Part shown: one piece after another, positions 19,482 through 28,881 of the stretch
Layout of the letters: every line of letters starts with the position of its first letter
Position numbering within the stretch: the first letter of the stretch is position 1
Assembly: GCA_946613135.1 (NCBI GenBank)
Contig: CAMOFI010000004.1
Coordinates: forward strand, 1 to 40,603
From: an uncultured Bacteroidales bacterium
GTDB taxonomy: Bacteria; Bacteroidota; Bacteroidia; Bacteroidales; P3
Reading direction: 5' to 3'
DNA: 40,603 bases
Notes under the pieces: generated by a model
The model's database searches: none
What the model saw: the letters and a program-made list of their open reading frames with translations, nothing else
Told to the model about the DNA's origin: nothing
Translations under genes and position numbers: made by a program

Positions 19482-20968
19482 GCACAACATCTTCTATAAA
19501 GAAAATCTTTTCCGACTCTATCATCTATGGACTCAGCTCCATAGTCGGACGATTCCTCAACTACCTGCTCGTTCCCCTCTATACCTACACACTTGTCAGC
19601 TCAGGCAGCTACGGCATCGTAACCAATTTCTATGCCTATTCCGCACTCCTGCTCGTGCTTCTCACCTTCGGTATGGAAACAACGTTCTTCTACTTCGCCA
19701 ACCGCGACAAAGAGAACTACCAGAAAGTATTCTCCACATCATTATATCTTGTCGGATGCGTGGGCGCCACTTTCGTTCTGCTTGTAAACCTCTTCATACT
19801 TCCCATATCAAATGCAGTAGGCTACGCAGACCATCCTGAGTATATCCGCATAATGGCCATTATCGTCGCCTTCGACGCTTTCCAAGCCATCCTCTTCGCC
19901 TTCCTACGTTTCAAAGGTCGCGCATGGAAATTCGCCATCCTCAAGCTGCTTTTCATCGTTTTCAACATTGGAATAAACCTTTTTGTTTTCCTCGCCGCCC
20001 CAAAACTCGCCCTATCCCATCCCGACATGATGCGCTGGTACTCTGTCGACAACCAAGTATTATACATCTTTCTGGTCAACCTGATCTGTACCGTACCCAT
20101 AACGCTCGGATTCTTACCCGAATTGCGCAATCTGCGTTTCGGTGTCGACCTCAAACTCGTCCACAGCATGCTGCGCTACACTTGGCCCCTGCTGCTCCTC
20201 GGCCTCGCCGGCATCCTCAACCAGGTGGCCGACAAAATATGCTTCCGCTTCATCATCCCTGGCGAAGAAGGCGACGCCCAACTCGGCATCTATGGTGCAT
20301 GCGCCAAAATAGCAATGATAATGGCCATGATTACCCAAGCTTTCCGATACGCCTACGAGCCCTTCGTCTTCAGTTCCGGACGCACTAAAGAGAGCAAAGA
20401 AAGCCAAGCTCTTGTAATGAAATACTTCGTAATGTTTACGCTCCTCGCCTTCCTCGCCGTCGTCGCCTACATGGACATCCTCAAACATATAATATCGCCT
20501 CGCTACTGGGAAGGGTTGCGCGTCGTGCCTATAGTCATGATGGCCGAAATCTTTATGGGCATCTACTTCAACCTCTCCTTCTGGTACAAACTCATTGCCA
20601 AGACCTGGTGGGGCGCCATATTGTCTGCAATTGGATGCATCGTCCTGCTCGCTGTCAACTTCATTTTTGTGCCCAAATACGGGTATATGGCCTGTGCTTG
20701 GGGAGGCTTCTGCGGCTATGGGGTATGCATGATACTGAGCTACCTCATCGGACAGCACTACAACAAAATCGAATATCCCGTAAAAACCATTCTTGCATAT
20801 TTTACAGTGACGATAGCCCTGTTTGTCGTCATGGGATTCACAAAGACATTGCCGCTCGCCCTGTCTCTGACAATCAACACGCTCCTTCTATTGGCATATG
20901 TTGCAATTGTGGCCTACAACGAGCGCGATCTATTAGCCAAAGTATTGCGCCGCACCAAGGCCAGCTGA
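19478..20968 (+). CDS. Wzx-like oligosaccharide flippase / polysaccharide biosynthesis protein
   Basis: Start MSTTSSIKKIFSDSIIYGLSSIVGRFLNYLLVPLYT with ATGA overlap to the nitroreductase; ~12 TM pattern. Confidence 0.88.
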   Translation: MSTTSSIKKIFSDSIIYGLSSIVGRFLNYLLVPLYTYTLVSSGSYGIVTNFYAYSALLLVLLTFGMETTFFYFANRDKENYQKVFSTSLYLVGCVGATFVLLVNLFILPISNAVGYADHPEYIRIMAIIVAFDAFQAILFAFLRFKGRAWKFAILKLLFIVFNIGINLFVFLAAPKLALSHPDMMRWYSVDNQVLYIFLVNLICTVPITLGFLPELRNLRFGVDLKLVHSMLRYTWPLLLLGLAGILNQVADKICFRFIIPGEEGDAQLGIYGACAKIAMIMAMITQAFRYAYEPFVFSSGRTKESKESQALVMKYFVMFTLLAFLAVVAYMDILKHIISPRYWEGLRVVPIVMMAEIFMGIYFNLSFWYKLIAKTWWGAILSAIGCIVLLAVNFIFVPKYGYMACAWGGFCGYGVCMILSYLIGQHYNKIEYPVKTILAYFTVTIALFVVMGFTKTLPLALSLTINTLLLLAYVAIVAYNERDLLAKVLRRTKAS

Positions 20969-20984
20969 CTTCTGAACATACCAC

Positions 20985-21188
20985 TTACAGGACCTTGCTG
21001 CATTCGGAATAGGTCGTGCCAAAATCCACCTGTTCCATCTGCACACATGTCTTGCCCTCTTCTTCAAGCTGAGCGATATCGAATTCGTCAGCATCTCCGT
21101 CATACCGGTAGCAGCGACATGTCTTGCCGCACGACACCACAAACAACATTGCAACAATAATCAGAATGTATATCTTTTTTGTTCTCAT
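20985..21188 (-). CDS. Small Cys-rich lipoprotein (member of 3-paralog set)
   Basis: 67 aa; lipobox LFVVSC|GKTCRCYRYDG, then KTC and SEC. Confidence 0.75.
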   Translation of the reverse strand: MRTKKIYILIIVAMLFVVSCGKTCRCYRYDGDADEFDIAQLEEEGKTCVQMEQVDFGTTYSECSKVL

Positions 21189-21449
21189 GAGACTGTCTAA
21201 TGGTAACCTCTAAAAAATCGTTTAATTATCTTCGTTGACATTTCTTTGACTCTGAAAAGCAAACAAGTTTTCTTTTCTCTCGCTTTGCGAAACGTTCGCG
21301 TTTTGCCTGGTACAAGCTCCTGTGGAGCGCGTAGAGGAGCCTGCGAGTGGGCTGCTAGTCCTCCTTCATAGTTTAATCAAATGTCGGACTAAATTCGTTC
21401 AATTCGCCGTTTTTTTAAATAATTATTAGAGGTGTCGTAATGAAAAAAC

Positions 21450-22580
21450 TTAATTCTTAATCCACTCACCTATCTCTTCTTCATCAATATTCCTATACGA
21501 ATACGTGGTCTCTATCGCACCGTCTTTCATCAGCAACACCAATGGGAACGAGCCTCGTGTGATTTTCAGAAACAGGTCCTTGTCTATTCGCATCTCTCTA
21601 AAGCGCATAGAATGCGATTTTTCGTAGAATGCCTCGTATTTCGTCTCGTCGGCAACTTTGGGGAATATGTAGACAATATTATCATGCGATGCTCCTGTTC
21701 GCTTCACTATCGTCGAAATCTTGTCTGCCGCCAAGCGGCAATAGCCGCACGCCGGACTGAAAAAAGCCACTACATGTTTGCCATTGTCCAAACCTGCATC
21801 CGACAGTCGGTCGACATCTTCCGACTCCGTCAGTTCTTCCTCTTCCTGCATAGCCTCGTCCTCCTCCACTCCATCTATCTGTTCAAGAAGCAGCTGTGAA
21901 TCAAAATATTCGCTATTGCTTTTATAAAACCAATTATCGGGAGGGGTCTGCACGAATACGGTAACTATAGGTATTAGCACAAGAGCAGTCGTCACATACC
22001 AACGTTTATAGAACTTGAACGATGCCAAAACCCCGACGCTCATCATGACCAGCATCATCACAAGAGCCAAACGGTCGAGAATATGCAACGAAAATATCAT
22101 ATAAACTGTTAGCAAGGCAGCCGTAATCACATAAACCACAACGACAAGCCACCAGCGCGGATACCACTCTTCTGAAGTGTATTTCATCACAAACAACAAC
22201 ACCAACACCAGCACCGCATTCTTGACTATCGACTGGATTGGATTGAAAGGCATCAACTCGCCGAAACAATGACAGCTATCGGTACGACCTATCAGTTGTG
22301 CATAGACAAGAAACACAATAAAACAGACAAGGAACAGCAATGTGGCCACCACGGTAAATCTGTGGTAACGATGTGATATCAGAGCAGTTCCAATTATCAA
22401 TTCGACTGCTATAAGCAATCTCGACAGGTAAAAGCAGGTCGTCAATGAGAAGAGTCCGAAACTGTACACATAAATCTCAAAAACATCTATGCTTACGAAT
22501 TTCGACACTGCCGAAAAAACAAAAAGCATGCCGACAAGTATCTTCAATACCGAGGCACTGATTCTTAACGTCTTTTCCAT
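21450..22580 (-). CDS. MauE/DoxX-like redox membrane protein fused to a C-terminal thioredoxin-like domain
   Basis: N-terminal TM bundle VGMLFVFSAVSKFVSIDVFEIYVYSFGL with TDSCHCFGELMPFNPIQSIVKNAVL; C-terminal FFSPACGYCRLAADKI (CxxC). Confidence 0.82.
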   Translation of the reverse strand: MEKTLRISASVLKILVGMLFVFSAVSKFVSIDVFEIYVYSFGLFSLTTCFYLSRLLIAVELIIGTALISHRYHRFTVVATLLFLVCFIVFLVYAQLIGRTDSCHCFGELMPFNPIQSIVKNAVLVLVLLFVMKYTSEEWYPRWWLVVVVYVITAALLTVYMIFSLHILDRLALVMMLVMMSVGVLASFKFYKRWYVTTALVLIPIVTVFVQTPPDNWFYKSNSEYFDSQLLLEQIDGVEEDEAMQEEEELTESEDVDRLSDAGLDNGKHVVAFFSPACGYCRLAADKISTIVKRTGASHDNIVYIFPKVADETKYEAFYEKSHSMRFREMRIDKDLFLKITRGSFPLVLLMKDGAIETTYSYRNIDEEEIGEWIKN

Positions 22581-22592
22581 CGGACGCTCAAA

Positions 22593-22886
22593 TTAAGGCA
22601 ATACACTGACCGTATCTACGTCAAGTTCGCTGCACTTCACTTTACGAACGGTATAAACGACAGGACCCGTATCTTTCGTCCTGAAAGTCATCTCGTAGAT
22701 ATGGTCACATTTCATGCTACGTTCCACATTGACGACGGCAGTATCGGCACGCGTCACGGTGTCAGCATTGATAACAATAGTGTAATTGTCACTTACACAA
22801 TGGCAATAACGGCTTTTCTTGCATGCCGCCACCGACAGTATAACAACAACTGCGGCAACAATGGCCAGAAGTCTTTTCTTGTTCAT
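22593..22886 (-). CDS. Small Cys-rich lipoprotein (member of 3-paralog set)
   Basis: 97 aa; ILSVAAC|KKSRYCHCVSDNY, later MKC and VKC; 12-bp gap to downstream MauE-Trx gene. Confidence 0.75.
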   Translation of the reverse strand: MNKKRLLAIVAAVVVILSVAACKKSRYCHCVSDNYTIVINADTVTRADTAVVNVERSMKCDHIYEMTFRTKDTGPVVYTVRKVKCSELDVDTVSVLP

Positions 22887-22897
22887 CTCTCGTTTAA

Positions 22898-23143
22898 TTA
22901 TTCGTTTTCATTCAAACCGAAATCATAATCCGTACAAAGCACCGAGTCGGTAACGTCGTGCGATGTGACCGAATGCAGATCGTATAGCACATAACGCAGC
23001 TGCTCGCATGACCCTTTGTCTATCTTTATAATTCGCTCGTATGACTCGCCGAGCACTGCACAATGACACTCTCGTTCCTTCGAGCACGATGCCATCGCAA
23101 GGAGCATTAATACCCCGACAGAGAATAAAACAATCTTCTTCAT
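22898..23143 (-). CDS. Small Cys-rich lipoprotein (member of 3-paralog set)
   Basis: MKKIVLFSVGVLMLLAMASC|SKERECHCAVLGE, later GSC and VLC; 11-bp gap to next lipoprotein; ORF can extend to 23158. Confidence 0.75.
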   Translation of the reverse strand: MKKIVLFSVGVLMLLAMASCSKERECHCAVLGESYERIIKIDKGSCEQLRYVLYDLHSVTSHDVTDSVLCTDYDFGLNENE

Positions 23144-23217
23144 TTTATTGATTATCATCTTTTTTCTCTAAAAAATATCATTATTCGACAATAGCTTGTT
23201 TACTACTGAATTCAAAA

Positions 23218-23227
23218 TGCAAAAGTA
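23218..23227 (-). promoter_or_regulatory. Bacteroidota-type -7 element for the lipoprotein/MauE-Trx operon
   Basis: tgcaaaagta on + = TACTTTTGCA on -. Confidence 0.5.
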
Positions 23228-23256
23228 ATTATTTTTTCTCAAACAAAGAAAAAAAA

Positions 23257-23898
23257 TTATAAAACACTACATACCATCAATCCATCACGCATACCAATCA
23301 TCACGTTTTCAACTCTTTCGTCCTTCTCCACCTTCTTGTTAAAACTATCTATCAGCATTGTGTCACAATCGTGATATCGCTCGGTATCCAACACCTTGCG
23401 TCCCCAAAGCACATTGTCTATTACTATCAATCCTCCTTTCCTCACATACGGTAATAGCATTTCATAATATTCTTCCATCCCTCTTTTGTCGGCATCGACA
23501 AAAACCATGTCAACCGGTGTAGGGTCCGACGCAAGAACCTGTGGGATCATCCGCCTTGCATCCCCTATATGGAGTCTTACTCGATCGCTCACTGCTGCTG
23601 ATTCCAAATTATGGACAATCCTGGATTCCAGCTCTTCGTTGATTTCAAACGTGTGAACTATTCCCTCTTTCGACAATCCCCGAGCAAGACATATCGTGGA
23701 GTATCCCACAAAAGTGCCGACCTCTACGACACGACGCGCCGACAACGAGCGACAAAGAATCGTCAGCAGTGCCCCCTCGTGCGAGCCACACACCATCTGG
23801 GGTTGTGCTGTGTGCAACGCTGCCCACCGTTCCACTCGGTTGAGCACTTCGTCCGCCTGTATGCTGTGATTTTCTATGTATTCCGCTTCGGAAGTCAC
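23257..23898 (-). CDS. O-methyltransferase, family 3 (COMT-like)
   Basis: VVEVGTFVGYSTICLARGL, DMVFVDADKRGMEEYYEMLLPYVRKGGLIVIDNVLW; 2-bp gap after ftsK. Confidence 0.92.
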   Translation of the reverse strand: MTSEAEYIENHSIQADEVLNRVERWAALHTAQPQMVCGSHEGALLTILCRSLSARRVVEVGTFVGYSTICLARGLSKEGIVHTFEINEELESRIVHNLESAAVSDRVRLHIGDARRMIPQVLASDPTPVDMVFVDADKRGMEEYYEMLLPYVRKGGLIVIDNVLWGRKVLDTERYHDCDTMLIDSFNKKVEKDERVENVMIGMRDGLMVCSVL

Positions 23899-23900
23899 GG

Positions 23901-26546
23901 CTATAGGTTGCTGAGTATTTCCTCAAGAGTCACTTCATCCTTCACCAGCACTTCGCGGGCTTTCGAGCCATTATACGGGCCGACGATGCCAGCTGCTTCC
24001 AACTGGTCGATAATCCTTCCTGCTCTATTATAGCCCAACGACAACTTGCGCTGCAGTAGCGACGTGCTGCCAAATTGCGACGCCACCACCAGACGTGCAG
24101 CATCGTTGAAGAACTCGTCTTTCGACTTGGCATCGAAATCCCTGTTGGGTGCATCGTTTTCGTCCAGGTATTCGGGAAGCACAAAGCCCTCGCCTTCGGC
24201 ATATCCACGCTGGTCGCCGATAAACTGCACAAGTCGTTCGATTTCGGGCGTGTCGATAAGGGCGCACTGCAGTCGCACCAAGTCCTTGCCGGCAAGGGAT
24301 ATAAGCATATCGCCACGACCAATAAGCTGCTGAGCGCCACCGGTGTCAAGAATGGTTTTACTGTCGATGCCGCTGGTGACGCGGAATGCAACACGTGCCG
24401 GGAAGTTGGCCTTGATGGTTCCAGTGATGATATTGGTAGTTGGACGCTGGGTTGCGATGATGAGGTGTATACCCACAGCACGAGCCAACTGTGCAAGTCG
24501 GCAGATCGGAAGTTCCACCTCCTTGCCGACGGTCATAATCAAGTCGCCAAACTCATCGATCACTACGACGATATATGGCAGATAACGATGACCGTTATCA
24601 GGATTCAGCATACGTTTGCAGAACTTCTCGTTGTACTCCGTTATTTTACGCACCTTGGCGGCTTTGAGCAGGTCGTAGCGCGTATCCATCTCGATACACA
24701 GCGAGTTAAGCGTTCGCACCACCTTCTTCACATCAGTGATTACAGGCTCTCGCTTGTCGGGATCCTTGCTCAATTCGTCAGGCATCACAGCGAGGTAATG
24801 GCGCTCTATTTTGGAATAGAGTGAAAACTCCACCTTCTTGGGGTCGATCAGCACCAACTTCAGTTCCGAAGGATGCTTAGTATATAGCAGCGACGCCAAC
24901 ACTGCATTGAGGCCCACCGACTTACCTGTACCTGTCGCACCTGCCATCAGCAGGTGAGGCATCTTGGCCAAATCTGTAATGAAACACTCGTTGCTGATAG
25001 TCTTGCCGAAAGCAACAGGCAACTCCATCTTGGCCTTTCGGAACTCGTCGCTTTCGAGCATAGTCTTCATAGCCACAATCTGCGGTTTGGCATTGGGCAC
25101 CTCTATTCCAATGTTGCTTTCGCCCGGGATTGGCGCAATGATACGTATTCCAAGAGCTGCCAGCGACAGTGCAATGTCGTTTTCGAGACCCTGTATCTTG
25201 CTGATACGCACACCACGTGCCGGCTTGATCTTATATAGCGTCACCGTAGGTCCTGGCTGGGCCGAGATTTCGGTGACTTCGATGCCATAGTCGCGCAGAG
25301 TATCGACAATGCGGTCCTTGTTGGCAACAAGCTCCTCCTTCGAAACTTTAACGTTCTTCTGTTCCCAATCCTCAAGGATGTCGGTATTGGGCATTATATA
25401 ATCCTTCAAGTCCAACTTAGGATCGTACGGCTCGTCAATGCCGTAATGCACTCGATAGTCGTCAGGATCGGTTCCAATTTCTTCCTCATTGCCTTGGGCG
25501 CCCTCGTCTCCACGATTGTCGGTCTCCGGCACATCATTGACAGTGAAAATCGGTTCACCTGACCTGCCAGCCCGTCGGTTCACACGTTCAAACTCATCGT
25601 TGATGTCGAATGTAACCCTACCGCCATCGTCGTCATCGACGTTGCTTTCTGCAGAAGGCTGTTGGCGTGGTTCTTCCGACGTCCTGTCACTTCCGCTCTG
25701 CCCTCTAACGATGTCGTCTAAGTGGGTGTCGGGTTCAAAATCAGCGCCTTCGTTCGTGTCTTCATCCCCCTCTTCATCGTCCGTCTCGTCATCGTCTTGC
25801 CCGCCACTGCCTATCACTCTTCCCCAAAGGCGAGCGAAGAATCCAGGTCTGTCCTCTTCCTCTTCGCCATCCTCATCACCATCCTCTTCTTCAACAACTT
25901 CAGGACGAGCAGCCCTCTCCTGCGGGCGCAGCCTGCGCTCCGGAATACGGATGCGGACATGGTGAACCATAACGAGAAAAAGACAGGCCAAGAAAAGCAG
26001 CAGAATCGGAAGACCGATATGCAACAAGCTGAACAGCACACGGGCAAACTCTATTCCGACCACTCCTGAAAGCGTAGCAGCAAGCGTATGCTGCTCTCCA
26101 TCCTCCGGATTGGCAATCCACCCTATTGTTATGCTGAGCCACATCACCCAAAACAAGACAGACCACAGGCACTTCCTGAATTTGCGGTTGTCGTTCCATA
26201 GCGTGCTGCGTGGTGCCTTATCGGGCTTACGTTCCCTATTCTTGGAAATCAGACGCATGCCATAAACAAAAAGAAGAAAACAGAGCCCCAACGACGCTAT
26301 GCCGAATGTGCCGTTCACCAAACACGAGGCAAGCCAGCCCCCAAAGGTGCCGCACCAATTGTCCGCCCTCAGCGGCTCTGCCCCTGAGAATACAAATGAG
26401 AGCACATAACTGGTGATGGCTACAAACGAATAGAAAGCGAAGAGCATATAGAATGCACCCCTCGCCACAGCAAACTGAGAGGAGGCCAGAAAATGTTTCA
26501 GGCCTCCCTCTTTTGTGGGTTTTACTTTTTTCTTCTTCTTTGGCAT
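23901..26546 (-). CDS. ftsK: DNA translocase FtsK/SpoIIIE
   Basis: N-terminal 4-TM region, acidic linker, motor with HLLMAGATGTGKSVGLNA, and C-terminal gamma domain (ASQFGSTSLLQRKLSLGYNRAGRIIDQLEAAGIVG). Confidence 0.97.
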   Translation of the reverse strand: MPKKKKKVKPTKEGGLKHFLASSQFAVARGAFYMLFAFYSFVAITSYVLSFVFSGAEPLRADNWCGTFGGWLASCLVNGTFGIASLGLCFLLFVYGMRLISKNRERKPDKAPRSTLWNDNRKFRKCLWSVLFWVMWLSITIGWIANPEDGEQHTLAATLSGVVGIEFARVLFSLLHIGLPILLLFLACLFLVMVHHVRIRIPERRLRPQERAARPEVVEEEDGDEDGEEEEDRPGFFARLWGRVIGSGGQDDDETDDEEGDEDTNEGADFEPDTHLDDIVRGQSGSDRTSEEPRQQPSAESNVDDDDGGRVTFDINDEFERVNRRAGRSGEPIFTVNDVPETDNRGDEGAQGNEEEIGTDPDDYRVHYGIDEPYDPKLDLKDYIMPNTDILEDWEQKNVKVSKEELVANKDRIVDTLRDYGIEVTEISAQPGPTVTLYKIKPARGVRISKIQGLENDIALSLAALGIRIIAPIPGESNIGIEVPNAKPQIVAMKTMLESDEFRKAKMELPVAFGKTISNECFITDLAKMPHLLMAGATGTGKSVGLNAVLASLLYTKHPSELKLVLIDPKKVEFSLYSKIERHYLAVMPDELSKDPDKREPVITDVKKVVRTLNSLCIEMDTRYDLLKAAKVRKITEYNEKFCKRMLNPDNGHRYLPYIVVVIDEFGDLIMTVGKEVELPICRLAQLARAVGIHLIIATQRPTTNIITGTIKANFPARVAFRVTSGIDSKTILDTGGAQQLIGRGDMLISLAGKDLVRLQCALIDTPEIERLVQFIGDQRGYAEGEGFVLPEYLDENDAPNRDFDAKSKDEFFNDAARLVVASQFGSTSLLQRKLSLGYNRAGRIIDQLEAAGIVGPYNGSKAREVLVKDEVTLEEILSNL

Positions 26547-26617
26547 ACGCCTTTATTTATTTTCCTTTGTGTAACGATTGTTGGCGATACAATATCTTTG
26601 CAGGTTAGGAAACGTCC

Positions 26618-27370
26618 TTATTCCTCTTCCTGCATGTATTTCAGTTCTTCCTGTATTTGCTCAAACAGCTTGGTGAAATCCTCATCAGAGATACTCTCAT
26701 ATCCGCTCGGAAGGAGCATGTCGACCTCTTTCACTTTGCCTTTCTTTATCTCGGAAGCGGTGAGAGTCAGCTGACGGCCTTCGCCAAGATTCATGGCATA
26801 TTCCAAAGCGACACCCTTGACACCATTGAACAGGAAATTGACATCGGGACCCATCTCGTCATTATACCATATAACAGTGGGTTTGTCTTCTCCCTCTTCG
26901 TTAAACACATGTATCACAGCTTTTTTAGCAGTAACACCGGCTATAGTCTTGGTCTCGCCAGCCACATATTCGATGTAGAAGCCCTCCGTAACGGGAACTG
27001 TCAGGCTGTCTATATCCTGCTGACTGTACTCATGTGTAGCAAGAATCTTGCTCGATCCGCTATAATCAAGCTCTATATCCTGCTGCGAGAAAAACATCAT
27101 CAGCTGGCTAAGGTCCATGCACACAAACTGTTTGTGACCATCGATCAACACATTGCTTGCAAACGGGTTATTGAGGAAAATAGCACTGGAGGTTAAAACC
27201 TTACTGTCATACACTTTAAGCTCGGCAGTAGCTATCTGTTCGGGCACCTTCATGGCCTCTTCGCCAGTCGACTCAACCGTATAAGTAATAGTCCCTTTGA
27301 ATGTATTCTGAGCAAAGGCTCCACATACTGTGGCTAATGATATCGCCACAAATGTCATGATTTTTTTCAT
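26618..27370 (-). CDS. Secreted protein of unknown function (DUF4412-like)
   Basis: Signal peptide MKKIMTFVAISLATVCGAFAQ; GTITYTVESTG start and beta-rich repeats; upstream of ftsK. Confidence 0.6.
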   Translation of the reverse strand: MKKIMTFVAISLATVCGAFAQNTFKGTITYTVESTGEEAMKVPEQIATAELKVYDSKVLTSSAIFLNNPFASNVLIDGHKQFVCMDLSQLMMFFSQQDIELDYSGSSKILATHEYSQQDIDSLTVPVTEGFYIEYVAGETKTIAGVTAKKAVIHVFNEEGEDKPTVIWYNDEMGPDVNFLFNGVKGVALEYAMNLGEGRQLTLTASEIKKGKVKEVDMLLPSGYESISDEDFTKLFEQIQEELKYMQEEE

Positions 27371-27446
27371 AGATGTGTGTTTATTATTAATCTAAATTAA
27401 TGTTTACCAATATTAAAAACAATAACGCAGTTTGTTTGATTTTATT

Positions 27447-28853
27447 TTACAAAACTTCTTCGATCTGCCACATTTTATTCGAATTGGACCCTTTGATTAG
27501 GATTGTGGCTCCTTCGATGGGGTTGTTCTTCAGGCAGTCCACGACGTCGGCGCTGGTGGCAAACCACCTGACCCGCTCGGCACCCTCTGCAAAGCGGAAC
27601 TCTTCGCCGACAAGATAGGCCATCTCAAAACCACTTCTCACCACCAGGTCGAGGAGTTCTTTGTGTTCCGACTTCGACCCTGCACCGAGTTCCTTCATGC
27701 CGCCAAGCATCACTATCTTGTGCGATGCCTTCATGTTGGAGAAATTCTCCACCGCAAGTCGCATGCTCGACGGATTGGCATTATAGCAGTCTAATATCAA
27801 GTCGTTATGCCCGGTCTTTTTGAACTGCGAACGGTTGTTGGAGGGTTCGTACGCTTCGATTGCCTGCTTGATGTCGAACAGGTCGACATTGAAATACCGA
27901 CCTACACACACCGCGGCCATTGCGTTGTAGTAATTGTATCCTCCTATCAACTGCGACTGGACGGTATATACCACGTCACCATCTTCGAAATAGAATTTCA
28001 TATATGGGTCGGAAGCGACAAACGAGCCCTTGTATTCGGCCGACTCGGCACTGCCATACGTCACCACCGACGCCATGGGAAGGTTCACTCCGCGAGGACA
28101 GAAGCCTTCCTCGTAGTCCGACGGAGTTGCTCCAGGTATAGAAGGGACCACCCCTGGAAGCACAGACGGGCTGCTCGGCAGCTGTGCCATCTTCTCTGCC
28201 TTTTCCATCAGCACCTCGTCGTCGGCATTGACAAATATCACTCCCGCCATTGCCGCAAGGTGTTTGTACAGCTCCGTCTTCGTTCTTACAACACCCTTGA
28301 AAGAACCAAAGCCTTCCAAATGCGCCTTACCCACATTCGTTATCAAACCGAACTCAGGGTTAGCTATGCCACACAGAAAATCAATCTCGCCAGGATGGTT
28401 GGCTCCCATCTCGATGATTGCAATCTCGGCATCCGACGGTATAGACAACAGTGTGAGCGGCACTCCGATATGGTTGTTGAAGTTACCTTGAGTAGCCCAT
28501 GTCTTGTAGCGTTTCGCAAGCACAGCATTAACAAGCTCCTTGGTTGTCGTCTTGCCGTTTGTGCCTGTAATGCCTATCACCGGTATTTCGAGCTTGCTGC
28601 GATGGTACCTTGCAAGTTCCTGCAACGCCTTCAGCGCATCCGGAACCACCACACAGCGTTCGTCTGACTTTACGTCAGGATTGTCGACGATGCACAGAGC
28701 CGCGCCCTTTTCCAATGCCTGTGGCGCAAAACTATTACCGTCGAAATTGTCACCTTTCAATGCAAAGAACAGGCTGCCTTCCTTTACCTTGCGCGAGTCT
28801 GTTGTCACATCGCGCGACTTGAGGTACACCTCATAAATGTCTTCAACATTCAT
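27447..28853 (-). CDS. murF: UDP-N-acetylmuramoyl-tripeptide--D-alanyl-D-alanine ligase MurF with internal insertion
   Basis: VIGITGTNGKTTTKELVNAVL, ATQGNFNNHIGVPLTLL, DCYNANPSSMRLAVENF; start at MNVEDIYEVY (ORF extends to 29009). Confidence 0.95.
   Translation of the reverse strand: MNVEDIYEVYLKSRDVTTDSRKVKEGSLFFALKGDNFDGNSFAPQALEKGAALCIVDNPDVKSDERCVVVPDALKALQELARYHRSKLEIPVIGITGTNGKTTTKELVNAVLAKRYKTWATQGNFNNHIGVPLTLLSIPSDAEIAIIEMGANHPGEIDFLCGIANPEFGLITNVGKAHLEGFGSFKGVVRTKTELYKHLAAMAGVIFVNADDEVLMEKAEKMAQLPSSPSVLPGVVPSIPGATPSDYEEGFCPRGVNLPMASVVTYGSAESAEYKGSFVASDPYMKFYFEDGDVVYTVQSQLIGGYNYYNAMAAVCVGRYFNVDLFDIKQAIEAYEPSNNRSQFKKTGHNDLILDCYNANPSSMRLAVENFSNMKASHKIVMLGGMKELGAGSKSEHKELLDLVVRSGFEMAYLVGEEFRFAEGAERVRWFATSADVVDCLKNNPIEGATILIKGSNSNKMWQIEEVL
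28088..28126. repeat. Hairpin 1 inside murF insertion
   Basis: CTCCG+CGAGGA (28088-28098) pairs with TCCTCG (28108-28113) and CGGAG (28122-28126); 8-nt bulge. Confidence 0.75.
28131..28158. repeat. Hairpin 2 inside murF insertion
   Basis: TCCAGG (28131-28136) / CCTGGA (28153-28158). Confidence 0.6.
28160..28187. repeat. Hairpin 3 inside murF insertion
   Basis: GCACAG (28160-28165) / CTGTGC (28182-28187). Confidence 0.6.
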
Positions 28854-28881
28854 ATCGTTTAGTTTTTGTGTTTTCCGTGTT

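Noticed and set aside
20114-20758. 214-aa minus-strand ORF antisense to the flippase
   Set aside because: Shadow ORF; the plus-strand frame has clear membrane-protein character.
21287-21328. Homology between the intergenic hairpins and the murF insertion
   Set aside because: Only very short shared words by eye; cannot support common origin without a genome-wide search.
27807-28667. 286-aa plus-strand ORF antisense to murF
   Set aside because: Shadow ORF, no signal or domain features.
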